A DNA stretch of 64,000 nt. Source: Streptomyces lincolnensis. GTDB lineage: Bacteria; Actinomycetota; Actinomycetes; Streptomycetales; Streptomycetaceae. The translations under genes and the position numbers were made by a program. Shown here in pieces: positions 33,995 through 42,876 of the stretch. Under the pieces are notes generated by a model, which saw nothing but the letters and a program-made list of their open reading frames with translations, made no database searches and was not told the origin of the DNA. The stretch covers positions 186,001 through 250,000 of the forward strand of contig NZ_JAIHON010000012.1 of assembly GCF_021173675.1 (NCBI RefSeq). The letters are read 5' to 3'. Every line of letters starts with the position of its first letter. The stretch's first letter is position 1.

Positions 33995-35233
33995 GTGCCC
34001 AGCCCCTACCGCGCCCTGTTCGCCGCCCCCGGCTCCAAGGCCTTCTCCGCCGCCGGGTTCCTCGGCCGGATGCCGCTGTCGATGATGGGGATCGGCGTGG
34101 TGACGATGGTCTCCCAGCTCACCGGGCGGTACGGGCTGGCGGGCGCCCTGTCGGCCACCATCGCGCTCGCCGCGGCGGTGGCGGGCCCGCAGGTCTCGCG
34201 CCTGGTGGACGTGCACGGGCAGCGGCGGGTACTGCGTCCGGCGACGCTGATCTCGCTCGTCGCGGCGGCGGGGCTGTTGTTCGCCGCGCACTACGGCTGG
34301 CCGGACTGGACGCTGTACGTCTTCAGTGCGGGCATCGGGTGCGTGCCGAGCATCGGCGCGATGATCCGCGCGCGGTGGGCGGCCCTGTACCGGGGCACCC
34401 CGCAACTGCACACCGCGTACTCCTTCGAGTCCGTGATCGACGAGGTCTGTTTCATCTTCGGGCCGATCATCTCCATCGGACTGTCCACGATCTGGTTCCC
34501 GGAGGCGGGCCCGCTGCTGGCGGCGTGCTTCCTGGCGGCCGGCGTCTTCTGGCTGACCGCCCAGCGCGGAACCGAGCCCGCCCCGCATCCACGCGAACAC
34601 GGCACCAAGGGCACGGCGCTGCGCTCCCCCGGCCTGCAGGTCCTGGTGGCGACCTTCGTGGCGACCGGCGCGATCTTCGGGGCGGTCGACGTGGTCACGG
34701 TGGCCTTCGCCGACGAGCAGGGGCACAAGGGCGCCGCGAGCGTCGTACTGGCGCTGTACGCGGCGGGTTCCTGCGCCGCGGGCCTGGTGTTCGGACTGCT
34801 GCGCTTCAAGGGGGCGCCCGAACCTCGCTGGCTGCTGGGAATATGCGCGATGGCCGTGAGTATGATCCCCCTCCTACTGGTCGGAAACTTGCCGTTTCTG
34901 GCCGTGGCGCTGTTCGTTGCGGGCCTGTCCATCGCTCCGACGATGATCACGACGATGTCCCTCATCGAACAGCACGTACCACGCGCGCAACTGACCGAGG
35001 GCATGACCTGGATCAGCACCGGGCTCGCGGTCGGGGTCGCGCTCGGCTCCTCCGTGGCCGGCTGGGTGATCGACGCCGCCGGTGCGCAGGCCGGGTACGG
35101 GGTTCCGGCGGTGTCCGGGGCCGTCGCGGTCGCGGTCGGTTTCCTGGGGTACCGCCGGCTCAGCAGGCCGGCTCCACGTCGGGGAGGCACCGTTGAGCAG
35201 CACAGCGAGCGGGAAGAACGGCACGTGGCGTAA
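33995..35233 (+). CDS. MFS transporter (12 helices)
   Basis: A 412-residue major-facilitator protein. The motif-A region after helix 2 is weak (SRLVDVHGQRRVLRPATL). About 12 hydrophobic helices are split by a central charged loop (AQRGTEPAPHPREHGTKG). Such proteins in Streptomyces are usually annotated as drug or sugar exporters; substrate unknown. The GTG at 33995 is chosen. Its 3' end overlaps the FAD-oxidase gene by 41 bp, so the two are co-expressed. Confidence 0.88.
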   Translation: MPSPYRALFAAPGSKAFSAAGFLGRMPLSMMGIGVVTMVSQLTGRYGLAGALSATIALAAAVAGPQVSRLVDVHGQRRVLRPATLISLVAAAGLLFAAHYGWPDWTLYVFSAGIGCVPSIGAMIRARWAALYRGTPQLHTAYSFESVIDEVCFIFGPIISIGLSTIWFPEAGPLLAACFLAAGVFWLTAQRGTEPAPHPREHGTKGTALRSPGLQVLVATFVATGAIFGAVDVVTVAFADEQGHKGAASVVLALYAAGSCAAGLVFGLLRFKGAPEPRWLLGICAMAVSMIPLLLVGNLPFLAVALFVAGLSIAPTMITTMSLIEQHVPRAQLTEGMTWISTGLAVGVALGSSVAGWVIDAAGAQAGYGVPAVSGAVAVAVGFLGYRRLSRPAPRRGGTVEQHSEREERHVA

Positions 35234-36512
35234 CTGGGGCGGCACGGTCGCCGCCCGTCCCGCGCGGGAGGTCACGCCCGCCTCGGTCGACGAGTTGGCC
35301 GACGCCGTGCGCAGGGCAGCCGAGGACGGTCTGAAGGTGAAGGCCGTCGGCAGCGGGCACTCCTTCACCTCGATCGCCGCCACCGACGGTGTGTTGATCC
35401 GTCCTCAACTGTTGACCGGTATCCGCAACATTGACCGTGACGCCATGACCGTCACGGTCGAGGCCGGCACCCCGCTCAAGAGAGTCAATGTGGCCCTGGC
35501 CCGGGAGGGTCTGTCGCTCACGAACATGGGCGACATCATGGAGCAGACGGTCTCCGGCGCCACCAGCACCGGAACGCACGGCACGGGCCGCGAGTCGGGG
35601 TCGATAGCCGCCCAGATCAGGGGTCTTGAGCTGGTCACGGCAGAGGGCGCGGTGCTCACCTGCTCCGAGAAGGAGAATCCGGACGTCTTCGCCGCCGCCC
35701 GCATCGGCCTGGGCGCGCTCGGGATCGTCACCGCGATCACCTTCGCCGTGGAGCCGGTCTTCCTGCTCACGGCCCGCGAGGAACCGATGCCCTTCGACCG
35801 GGTCCTCGCCGAGTTCGACGAACTGTGGGCCGAGAACGAGCACTTCGAGTTCTACTGGTTCCCGCACACGGGCAGCACCAACACCAAGCGCAACAACCGC
35901 AGCGCCGGTCCGGAGAAGCCGGTGCCGCAGCTCCAGGGCTGGTTCGAGGACGAGTTCCTCTCCAACGGCGTGTTCCAGGTGGCCCAGTGGGTCGGCCGCG
36001 CGGTGCCCGGCACGATCCCGGCCATCGCGCAGATCTCCAGCAAGGCCCTGTCCTCGCGGACCTACACCGACATCCCCTACAAGGTCTTCACCTCGCCGCG
36101 CCGGGTGCGTTTCGTGGAGATGGAGTACGCCGTCCCGCGCGCGGCCGTGACCGAGACGCTGCGCGAGCTGAAGGCGACGATCGACCGGTCGGGCCTGCGG
36201 GTCAGCTTCCCCGTCGAGGTGCGCACCGCCCCGGCCGACGACATCACGCTCTCCACCGCCTCGGGCCGGGACAGCGCCTACATCGCCGTCCACATGGTCA
36301 AGGGGACGCCCTACCAGCGGTACTTCACCGCCGCCGAGCACATCTTCACCGCGCACGAGGGCCGTCCGCACTGGGGCAAGATCCACACGCGGGACGCCGA
36401 GTACTTCGCCGGCGTCTATCCCCGCTTCGGGGAGTTCACGGCCCTGCGGGACCGGCTCGATCCCGACCGGCTCTTCCAGAACGACTATCTGCGGCGGGTG
36501 TTGGGGGCGTAG
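35193..36512 (+). CDS. D-arabinono-1,4-lactone oxidase-type FAD-linked oxidoreductase
   Basis: 439 residues from TTG 35193, chosen because GGGGAGG sits 5 nt upstream; the open frame extends earlier into the MFS gene. The FAD-binding PCMH domain has VKAVGSGHSFTSIA and SGATSTGTHGTG. The C-terminal ALO domain includes YFTAAEHIFTAHEGRPHWGK. Relatives oxidise aldonolactones or alditols with O2, giving H2O2. Fits a sugar-acid or alditol oxidase; the physiological substrate is not known. The translational overlap with the MFS gene suggests a transport-oxidation pair. Confidence 0.9.
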   Translation: MSSTASGKNGTWRNWGGTVAARPAREVTPASVDELADAVRRAAEDGLKVKAVGSGHSFTSIAATDGVLIRPQLLTGIRNIDRDAMTVTVEAGTPLKRVNVALAREGLSLTNMGDIMEQTVSGATSTGTHGTGRESGSIAAQIRGLELVTAEGAVLTCSEKENPDVFAAARIGLGALGIVTAITFAVEPVFLLTAREEPMPFDRVLAEFDELWAENEHFEFYWFPHTGSTNTKRNNRSAGPEKPVPQLQGWFEDEFLSNGVFQVAQWVGRAVPGTIPAIAQISSKALSSRTYTDIPYKVFTSPRRVRFVEMEYAVPRAAVTETLRELKATIDRSGLRVSFPVEVRTAPADDITLSTASGRDSAYIAVHMVKGTPYQRYFTAAEHIFTAHEGRPHWGKIHTRDAEYFAGVYPRFGEFTALRDRLDPDRLFQNDYLRRVLGA

Positions 36513-36986
36513 CGGCGCACCGGCGGCTCCGACGGGCGCGCCGGCGGCTCCGACACCCGTGCCGCGGACGGACGTACACGCGAAGCCAATAGTTCCGTTT
36601 CTGACGTTTGCGTGAAGTACGCCACGTTCAAGATCCGGGAAACCGTGCGACGGCGGCGATCTCCCGCCTCATGACCGAAGTTGGGTGGCGTGCCAATCCA
36701 CGCACGTGGCCCAAATGGAGTACTGTTGCGAGCCCTGGGTTCGGTCTCCCGCCAGGGCGTCCGCGACCTTCAAGGACCGCCGGGAGGGGGCTAGTTGCAC
36801 AGGGTGACGGAGTTGGTCACTTAGCGTTGCGAATAGGTAACCGTGCCATAACGGCGGTCCAGGGCCCGTGCCCGACACGCCGGGCAACTCGGCAAGGTTG
36901 TGGCAGGCTGCACCCGGGCAGGCCACACTCGACTAGCGGAAGCAGCGACGCACGTGACGTCGGCAGGCACCACCCGGGAGGTCCCC
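36513..36986. other. Intergenic region upstream of sepH, with a short tandem repeat at its left end
   Basis: 474 bp. Positions 36515-36533 and 36536-36554 are two copies of a 19-bp unit (GCGC[A/G]CCGGCGGCTCCGAC) differing at one base, directly after the oxidase stop. The remainder, locally AT-richer around 36590-36740, should hold the sepH promoter. No RNA gene is evident. Confidence 0.55.
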
Positions 36987-38030
36987 ATGCCCGAACTGCG
37001 TGTCGTGGCCGTCTCCAATGACGGCACACGGCTGGTGCTGAAGGCTGCCGACTCTACGGAGTACACGCTTCCGATCGACGAACGCCTGCGCGCCGCCGTG
37101 CGCGGCGACCGTCCGCGCCTCGGCCAGATCGAGATCGAGGTGGAGAGCCATCTCCGCCCCCGCGACATCCAGGCGCGCATACGCGCCGGCGCCACGGCGG
37201 AAGAAGTCGCGCAGATGGCGGGCATCCCCGTCGACCGCGTACGGCGCTTCGAGGGTCCCGTGCTGGCCGAGCGTGCCTTCATGGCCGAGCGCGCCCGCAA
37301 GACCCCGGTCCGTCGGCCCGGCGAGAACGCCGGGCCGCAGCTCGGCGAGGCCGTCCAGGAACGGCTCACGCTGCGCGGTGCCGAGAAGGACAGCGTCCAG
37401 TGGGACTCGTGGCGCCGCGACGACGGCACCTGGGAGGTCCTGCTGGTCTACCGGGTGGCGAGCGAACCGCACTCGGCGAGCTGGACGTACGACCCGCCCC
37501 GGCGGCTCGTCCAGGCCGTCGACGAGGAGGCACGCTCGCTGATCGGCGAGTCCGACGACCTCGCCGCCTCGCCGGAGCCCAGCTTTCCGTTCGTACCGCG
37601 GATCGCCCGGCTGCCGCGCGACCGCCCGCTGGACCGTGCCCTCGACCGCGAGCGGCCGAGTCTGCCGGCGGCCTCACCCGAAGCCGTCGAGGAGAGCAGC
37701 AGCGAACGGGACTCACTGACCAGCCTGCTGGAGGCGGTGCCGAGCTTCCGGGGCGACCTGGTGGTGCCGGAGCGCCCCGCCGAGGTGGTCCCCGAGGCGG
37801 AGGAACCCGTCCCGGAGCCCGACGAGGAGGAGCCCCCGGCTCCCGCGGCCTCGGCCGGTTCCGCGTACGCGGACGTCCTCATGCCCCGCTCCGTCGGCGG
37901 TCACCGCGACCGTCTCATCGGCTCGACCGACCGTCAGGCCGAGGCGGACGGCGTCCGCCCGGGCCGCCGGGCGGCCGTGCCGAGCTGGGACGAGATCGTG
38001 TTCGGGACGCGGCGCAAGAAGCAGGAGTAG
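36987..38030 (+). CDS. sepH: SepH, FtsZ-associated cell-division regulator (DUF3071)
   Basis: 347 residues from ATG 36987, behind GGGAGG. The N-terminal DUF3071 domain contains a helix-turn-helix-like segment (AGATAEEVAQMAGIPVDRVR). A long acidic/Pro-rich, probably disordered middle region (~220-300) and a conserved C-terminal stretch (VPSWDEIVFGTRRKKQE) follow. In Streptomyces SepH binds FtsZ and stimulates protofilament assembly during sporulation septation. It is monocistronic between a large upstream gap and a strong terminator. Confidence 0.94.
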   Translation: MPELRVVAVSNDGTRLVLKAADSTEYTLPIDERLRAAVRGDRPRLGQIEIEVESHLRPRDIQARIRAGATAEEVAQMAGIPVDRVRRFEGPVLAERAFMAERARKTPVRRPGENAGPQLGEAVQERLTLRGAEKDSVQWDSWRRDDGTWEVLLVYRVASEPHSASWTYDPPRRLVQAVDEEARSLIGESDDLAASPEPSFPFVPRIARLPRDRPLDRALDRERPSLPAASPEAVEESSSERDSLTSLLEAVPSFRGDLVVPERPAEVVPEAEEPVPEPDEEEPPAPAASAGSAYADVLMPRSVGGHRDRLIGSTDRQAEADGVRPGRRAAVPSWDEIVFGTRRKKQE

Positions 38031-38161
38031 CAGGAGCGGGAGTAGGACGCCGTACGTCCGTCGGGTCGGCCGTACACCGTGCGGACGTACATCCTTGAGT
38101 ACGGGTTTCCGGCCCGCGGTGTTCATCGCCGGTTCCCTCGTACGGCGTACGGCACGAACAT

Positions 38162-38189
38162 GGGAGGGCCCGCCGGAGCGGGCCCTCCC
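38162..38189. terminator. Strong bidirectional hairpin between sepH and the sulfurtransferase gene
   Basis: A 12-bp perfect stem GGGAGGGCCCGC with tetraloop CGGA, between convergent genes and 9 bp from the sulfurtransferase stop. Confidence 0.85.
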
Positions 38190-38198
38190 GCCGTACCG

Positions 38199-39050
38199 CT
38201 ACTGGGGATCGGGGCCCACGGCGACCGGGCGCGCGGGATCCGAGGACCACTCCGACCAGGAACCGACGTACAGCGCGGCCGGGATGCCCGCGACCGCCAG
38301 GGCGAGGACCTCGTGGGCGCCGGACACGCCGGAGCCGCAGTAGACGCCGACCTCCGTGCCGTCGGACGCGCCGAGTGCCTTGAAGCGCGCGGCCAGTTCC
38401 TCGGCGGGCAGGAAGCGGCCGTCCGGGCCCACGTTGTCGTTGGTGGGCGCGGAGAGCGCGCCCGGGATGTGGCCGCCGACGCGGTCGATCGGCTCGACCT
38501 CGCCCCGGTACCGCTCCCCCGCGCGCGCGTCCAGCAGGACACCGGAGTGGGCCAGAGCCGCGGCGGCGTCCGCGTCGAGCAGTCCCGTCGGGCCCGGAAC
38601 CGGCTCGAAATCACCTTCGGCGGGTTCGGGTACGTCGGTCGAGAGGTCACCCGGCCAGGACGGCAACCCGCCGTCGAGGACCCGCACGTCCGGGTGACCC
38701 GTCCAGCGCAGCAACCACCAGGCGCGCGCGGCCGCCCAGCCCTGTCCGCCGTCGTACACGACCACCGGCGTCCCGGAGGAGACACCCGCGCGGCGCATGG
38801 CCGCGCCGAAGGCCGCGAGGTCGGGCAGCGGGTGCCGGCCGTGCTCGCCCGGCGCGGAGGCGAGCTCCCGGTCCAGGTCGACGAAGACGGCGCCCGGAAT
38901 GTGCCCGGCCGCGTACTCGGCCCGGCCGTCGAACGACGGCTCCCCGGCCGCCTTGGCCACGGTCAGCTGCCAGCGGACGTCGAGCAGGAGCGGCGGGGTG
39001 TCGCCCGCCAGGTCGCTCACGAGTTCGGATGCGGTGATGATGGCGTTCAT
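38199..39050 (-). CDS. Thiosulfate/3-mercaptopyruvate sulfurtransferase (double rhodanese)
   Basis: 283 residues from ATG 39050. Two rhodanese domains are visible: the first, non-catalytic, with LLLDVRWQLT and VVVYDGGQGWAAARAWWLLR (Asp at the Cys position). The second carries the active-site loop VYCGSGVSGAHEVLAL with the catalytic Cys. The CGSGV loop fits mercaptopyruvate sulfurtransferase (CG[S/T]GVTA) better than thiosulfate sulfurtransferase. It transfers sulfane sulfur to cyanide or thiols. Monocistronic. Confidence 0.93.
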   Translation of the reverse strand: MNAIITASELVSDLAGDTPPLLLDVRWQLTVAKAAGEPSFDGRAEYAAGHIPGAVFVDLDRELASAPGEHGRHPLPDLAAFGAAMRRAGVSSGTPVVVYDGGQGWAAARAWWLLRWTGHPDVRVLDGGLPSWPGDLSTDVPEPAEGDFEPVPGPTGLLDADAAAALAHSGVLLDARAGERYRGEVEPIDRVGGHIPGALSAPTNDNVGPDGRFLPAEELAARFKALGASDGTEVGVYCGSGVSGAHEVLALAVAGIPAALYVGSWSEWSSDPARPVAVGPDPQ

Positions 39051-39372
39051 GGCCACCATCCTTGCGCACGGGGTGGCCGCACCGTCCATGTCCGGCTACT
39101 CTGCTCGGCCGGGCAGGCCCGATCACGAGGCGTACGGGACCGGGCACATGCTGTACAACCGATCGACACCCGTCGGCCACCGGGCGGAAACGGACGGGAA
39201 CGCACACGGCGGGCATTCTTCCTGGGCGTGGTGGGCGCCGCTCCGGCGGCGCGCCCGGAGGGCTCGGCGCCGCGGGTGGTGCGAGCATCGGCACGAAGTC
39301 CGTGAGTACGGGGGTGCGTCAGTCGGAAGCGAAGCGAGACGGCCGCCGCGAGAGGCCGAGGAGAGAGGGACG
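39051..39372. other. Divergent gap between the sulfurtransferase and VOC genes
   Basis: 322 bp that must contain both promoters. I see no RNA gene, operator or credible small gene. Confidence 0.45.
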
Positions 39373-40185
39373 ATGACCGAGGCAAGGGGGTCGGCAGGCC
39401 CGAACGGCGAGACGCCCGTCCGGTATGAGCCCGGCTCGCCCTGCTGGGTGAGCCTGATGGTGCACGGAATGGCCGCCACCCAGGAGTTCTACGGAGCGCT
39501 GTTCGGCTGGGAGTTCGCGCCGGGGCCGCGGCAACTGGGCCCCTATGTGCGGGCGCTGCTCGACGGGCACGAGGTGGCGGGCATCGGCCAGCTGCCGCCC
39601 GACCGCCATCTCCCCGTGGCCTGGACGCCGTATCTCGCCTCGGACGACGTGGATCTGACGGCCGAGACGGTACGGCTGTGCGGTGGCACGGTCGGGGTGG
39701 GGCCGCTGGACGCCGACGAGGCCGGGCGGCTGATGATCGGTTCGGATCCCTCGGGCGCGGTGTTCGGCGTGTGGCAGGCGGCGGCCCACCGGGGCACGGC
39801 CGTCTTCGGGGTGCCGGGCACACCGGCCTGGCACGAGCTGCTGACCTACGAGTCCGCGAACGTCGCCAAGTTCTACGAGACGGTGTTCGGCCACGAGGAG
39901 CAGCCGGCCGACTCCTCCGACGGCGACCATGTCACCCTCCGCCTCGGCGACCGTGCCATCGCCGCCATCCACGGCGTCGGCACCGCCCTCCCCCGTGACC
40001 GGGGCCCTCACTGGGTCACGTACTTCCAGGTCTCCGACACGGACGAGACGCTCACCCGCCTCACCGACCTCGGCGGCCACGTCCTCGCGTCACCCCACGA
40101 CACTCCCCACGGCCGCGTCACCACGGTCGCCGACCCCGAGGGCGCGCGCTTCTGCCTGCTGGAGCCGCTCCGGTCCGCGCACTGA
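39373..40185 (+). CDS. VOC-superfamily (glyoxalase/bleomycin-resistance fold) protein, two modules
   Basis: 270 residues from ATG 39373. Two tandem VOC half-domains: ~20-130 (CWVSLMVHGMAATQEFYGAL) and ~145-265 (AWHELLTYESANVAKFYETV). Metal-binding positions are only partly kept. Streptomyces has many such proteins, involved in dioxygenation, isomerisation or drug sequestration; no specific role can be given. It is convergent with the thymidine kinase gene, 40 bp away. Confidence 0.88.
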   Translation: MTEARGSAGPNGETPVRYEPGSPCWVSLMVHGMAATQEFYGALFGWEFAPGPRQLGPYVRALLDGHEVAGIGQLPPDRHLPVAWTPYLASDDVDLTAETVRLCGGTVGVGPLDADEAGRLMIGSDPSGAVFGVWQAAAHRGTAVFGVPGTPAWHELLTYESANVAKFYETVFGHEEQPADSSDGDHVTLRLGDRAIAAIHGVGTALPRDRGPHWVTYFQVSDTDETLTRLTDLGGHVLASPHDTPHGRVTTVADPEGARFCLLEPLRSAH

Positions 40186-40225
40186 GTCCGAAGGGACCGG
40201 CCTCCGAGGTGGGCCGCGGTCCGGC

Positions 40226-40873
40226 TCAGGACGACGAGACGGGCAGGACGTCCGGGGACAGGGCCGCCGCGTGGGCGGTCGCCGCGGTCATGCGGCGGCG
40301 GTGGTGCCGGCGGCACAGGACCTCGTAGCCGATGTCGTCGCCCTGGTCGACGTCCCCGACGACGACCTGGGCGCCCTCGACCACCATCGCGCCCCCTATC
40401 GTGCGGGCGTTGTGCGTGGCGCGGGCACCGCACCAGCACAGGGCCTCGACCTGGAGGACCTCGACGCGGTCGGCCAGTTCCACGAGGCGCTGGGAGCCGG
40501 GGAACAGCTTGGAGCGGAAGTCGGTGGTGATGCCGAAGGCGAAGACGTCCAGGGCCAGGTCGTCGACCACGCGGGCGAGCTGGTCGATCTGCTCCGGGGC
40601 GAGGAACTGCGCCTCGTCCGCGATCACGTAGTCCGCGCGCCGGCCCTGGGAGAGGTGGTCGACCAGATAGGCGTACAGGTCCTGGCCGTCCTCGACCTCG
40701 ACCGCGTCCGTGACCAGGCCGAGCCGCGAGGACAGCTTGCCTTCGCCGGCCCGATCGTCACGCGTGAAGATCATGCCCGTGAGGCCGCGTGCCGAGCGGT
40801 TGTGCTCGATCTGGAGAGCCAGGGTCGACTTCCCGCAGTCCATCGTTCCGGAGAAGAACACCAGCTCGGGCAT
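40226..40873 (-). CDS. tdk: Thymidine kinase
   Basis: A 215-residue type II thymidine kinase. P-loop GTMDCGKST, Walker B-like VIADEAQFL with the catalytic Glu, lasso region and zinc ribbon (CWCGARATHN and CRRHH). It phosphorylates thymidine or deoxyuridine in pyrimidine salvage. An extra basic/His-rich C-terminus extends past the zinc ribbon. It stands 47 bp downstream of the phosphodiesterase gene and may be part of the same transcript. Confidence 0.96.
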   Translation of the reverse strand: MPELVFFSGTMDCGKSTLALQIEHNRSARGLTGMIFTRDDRAGEGKLSSRLGLVTDAVEVEDGQDLYAYLVDHLSQGRRADYVIADEAQFLAPEQIDQLARVVDDLALDVFAFGITTDFRSKLFPGSQRLVELADRVEVLQVEALCWCGARATHNARTIGGAMVVEGAQVVVGDVDQGDDIGYEVLCRRHHRRRMTAATAHAAALSPDVLPVSSS

Positions 40874-40920
40874 GGTGGGTCGAGCACCTTTCGGTCGGGT
40901 GGAGGGGCGGCCCGCAGGCG

Positions 40921-42123
40921 TCAGGAGCGTACTTCGAGCAGGGGGACCAGTTGCTCGGCGGGGGTCATCGAACCGTGGTTGCCGACCATCGCCGACTCCT
41001 TGGGCTCCCGCTCGGAGGCGATGATCAGCACGTCGTCGCGGGCGGCGGCGACCACGTCGCCGATGCGGTCGTACACCCGGCGTTCGACCCGGTCGGGCGG
41101 CCCGAACCAGCCCGCCGCGATCGCCTCGTCGCGCGAGGCCACCCAGAACTGCTCGCCGATGACCTCGCGCCAGCAGGTGAGGACGTCGTTCGCGGCGCCC
41201 GGGACGGCGTAGACGTGGCGGGCGCGGCCCTCGCCGCCCAGCAGGGCGACTCCGGCGCGCAGTTCCCAGTCCTCGTCGAAGTCGATGCGGTGCTGCTCGT
41301 CGAAGGGGACGTCGATCATGCCGTGGTCGGCGGTGACGTAGAGGGCGGTGCGCGGCGGGAGTTGCTCGGCCAGCCGCTGGACCAGCCGGTCGACGTACAC
41401 GAGCCGGCCGCGCCAGGTGTCGGAGTCGACGCCGAAGCGGTGGCCCGCGCCGTCGACCTCGGCGTAGTACGTGTAGACGAGGGACCGGTCACCGGCGGCC
41501 AGTTGCTCGGCCGCCAGATCCATGCGGTCCTCGCCGGTCAGCCGGCCGTGGAAGGTGCCGCCGCTGAGCGCGACCTTGGTCAGCGGGGTGTTCTCGAAGG
41601 TGGGCGCCGAGACCTGGGCGGCGTGCACGCCCGCCCGGTCGGCGAGCTGGAAGACCGTGGGGTACGGCTGCCAGGCGGCCGGCGAGGTCCAGGGCTGCCA
41701 GCGCAGCTGGTTCATCAGCTCGCCGGTGTCTGGATTGCGGACGGTGTAGCCGGGCAGGCCGTGGGCGCCCGGCGGCAGTCCGGTGCCGACGGAGGCGAGG
41801 GAGGTCGCGGTGGTCGCCGGGAAGCCGGTGGTGAGCGGCTGCCCGGTACCGCCGCGTGAGGTGCTCAGCAGGGAGGTCATGAAGGGCGCCTCGTCCGGAT
41901 GCGCCCGCAGCTGCTCCCAGCCGAGCCCGTCGATCAGGAACACGCAGTTCCGGTCGGCGGGCGTGAGCTCCGGGATCGTCGCGCTCATGTCCGGTACGGC
42001 CATGCCGGCGGCCAGCGTGGGCAGCAGGTCGGCGAGGGAACCGGTGCCGTACGCGGGGACGGGCGCGGAGTCGAGAGCGAGGGGTTCCGGATGGTGGTCC
42101 CAGGCGGAGGCGGGCTGCGCCAT
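40921..42123 (-). CDS. Alkaline phosphatase superfamily / nucleotide pyrophosphatase-phosphodiesterase-like protein
   Basis: A 400-residue enzyme of the PF01663-type. Metal and nucleophile motifs: VFLIDGLGWEQL, FPATTATSLASVGTG with the likely Thr nucleophile, YYAEVDGAGHRFGVDS and YVTADHGMIDVP. No signal peptide is visible, so it is probably cytoplasmic. It hydrolyses a phosphodiester or phosphonate; substrate unknown. Its start shares one base with the DUF5998 stop (TGATG), giving tight coupling. Confidence 0.9.
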   Translation of the reverse strand: MAQPASAWDHHPEPLALDSAPVPAYGTGSLADLLPTLAAGMAVPDMSATIPELTPADRNCVFLIDGLGWEQLRAHPDEAPFMTSLLSTSRGGTGQPLTTGFPATTATSLASVGTGLPPGAHGLPGYTVRNPDTGELMNQLRWQPWTSPAAWQPYPTVFQLADRAGVHAAQVSAPTFENTPLTKVALSGGTFHGRLTGEDRMDLAAEQLAAGDRSLVYTYYAEVDGAGHRFGVDSDTWRGRLVYVDRLVQRLAEQLPPRTALYVTADHGMIDVPFDEQHRIDFDEDWELRAGVALLGGEGRARHVYAVPGAANDVLTCWREVIGEQFWVASRDEAIAAGWFGPPDRVERRVYDRIGDVVAAARDDVLIIASEREPKESAMVGNHGSMTPAEQLVPLLEVRS

Positions 42124-42710
42124 CAGCGGGTGACGTCCGCGGTCGCCTCGGAGATGGCCTGCGCGAAGGCGAGCGCCTGGCGCACCGTCTCCGGGCCGTC
42201 CCCGGCCTCGCTCACGCGCAGGCTCAGGTCGTCCGCCGTGGAGCTGCCGGTGTAGCCGTGGTCGGCCTCGCAGTTGGGGTCGCCGCAGGCGGCGGGCTCC
42301 AGGTCGATGCGGGAGACCGCGCCCCAGCCGATGGTCAGTACGACCTCGCGCGGCGGGGTGCCCGGCTGGTACTGCTCCGGGTTGGCGACGACCCGGCTGA
42401 CCACGACCGAGGAGATCCGGCCGATCTTGACCGACTCGGTGGAGGTGGTGGCGTACGGCGTCGGGGAGGTGGTGTCCGCGGCCTGCTCGTCGGTGTGGCT
42501 GACGATGAAGCGGTTGCCGGTGAGGACGAGGACGGTCACGTGCCGCCGCACCTCGTTCTGGTCGAACGTCGTCTCCTGGTGGACCAGGTACGACCGGATG
42601 GGCTCGCCGCCCACGGCGGCCTCCACCGCCTCGGCCACGAGGGCCGGGTAGTAGCCGCTGCGCTCGATCGCCGCTCGCAGCCCCTGGGTCGTCGTACTGG
42701 TCTTGGCCAT
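42123..42710 (-). CDS. DUF5998 family protein
   Basis: 195 residues from ATG 42710, with another in-frame ATG three codons upstream. The protein begins MAKTSTTTQGLRAAIERSG, continues as a beta-rich domain (VTVLVLTGNRFIVSHTDEQ) and has a short Cys pair (ACGDPNCEADH). It is conserved in actinobacteria next to the phosphodiesterase gene. The fold resembles PH-like or lipid-binding domains only vaguely, and function is unknown. Confidence 0.85.
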   Translation of the reverse strand: MAKTSTTTQGLRAAIERSGYYPALVAEAVEAAVGGEPIRSYLVHQETTFDQNEVRRHVTVLVLTGNRFIVSHTDEQAADTTSPTPYATTSTESVKIGRISSVVVSRVVANPEQYQPGTPPREVVLTIGWGAVSRIDLEPAACGDPNCEADHGYTGSSTADDLSLRVSEAGDGPETVRQALAFAQAISEATADVTR

Positions 42711-42876
42711 GACGTCCATCCTAAGCCCCGGGTAAGGCCGCTCCGGGCCAGTCAGGGGCAACCCGGAACGTTCGAACAGCACCGGGTTCCCGCGATCCGG
42801 TGCCGTGCCACGACCGGGTTCCCCCGGCGCGCTCAGGTCGGCGCGCGGCCCCGCTTCCGGTGCCGCCCGGCGCGGG

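Noticed and set aside
42755..42775. GGAACGTTCGAACAG as a possible LexA/SOS box
   Set aside because: The half-site spacing does not fit the known Streptomyces SOS box, and neighbouring genes are not DNA-repair genes.
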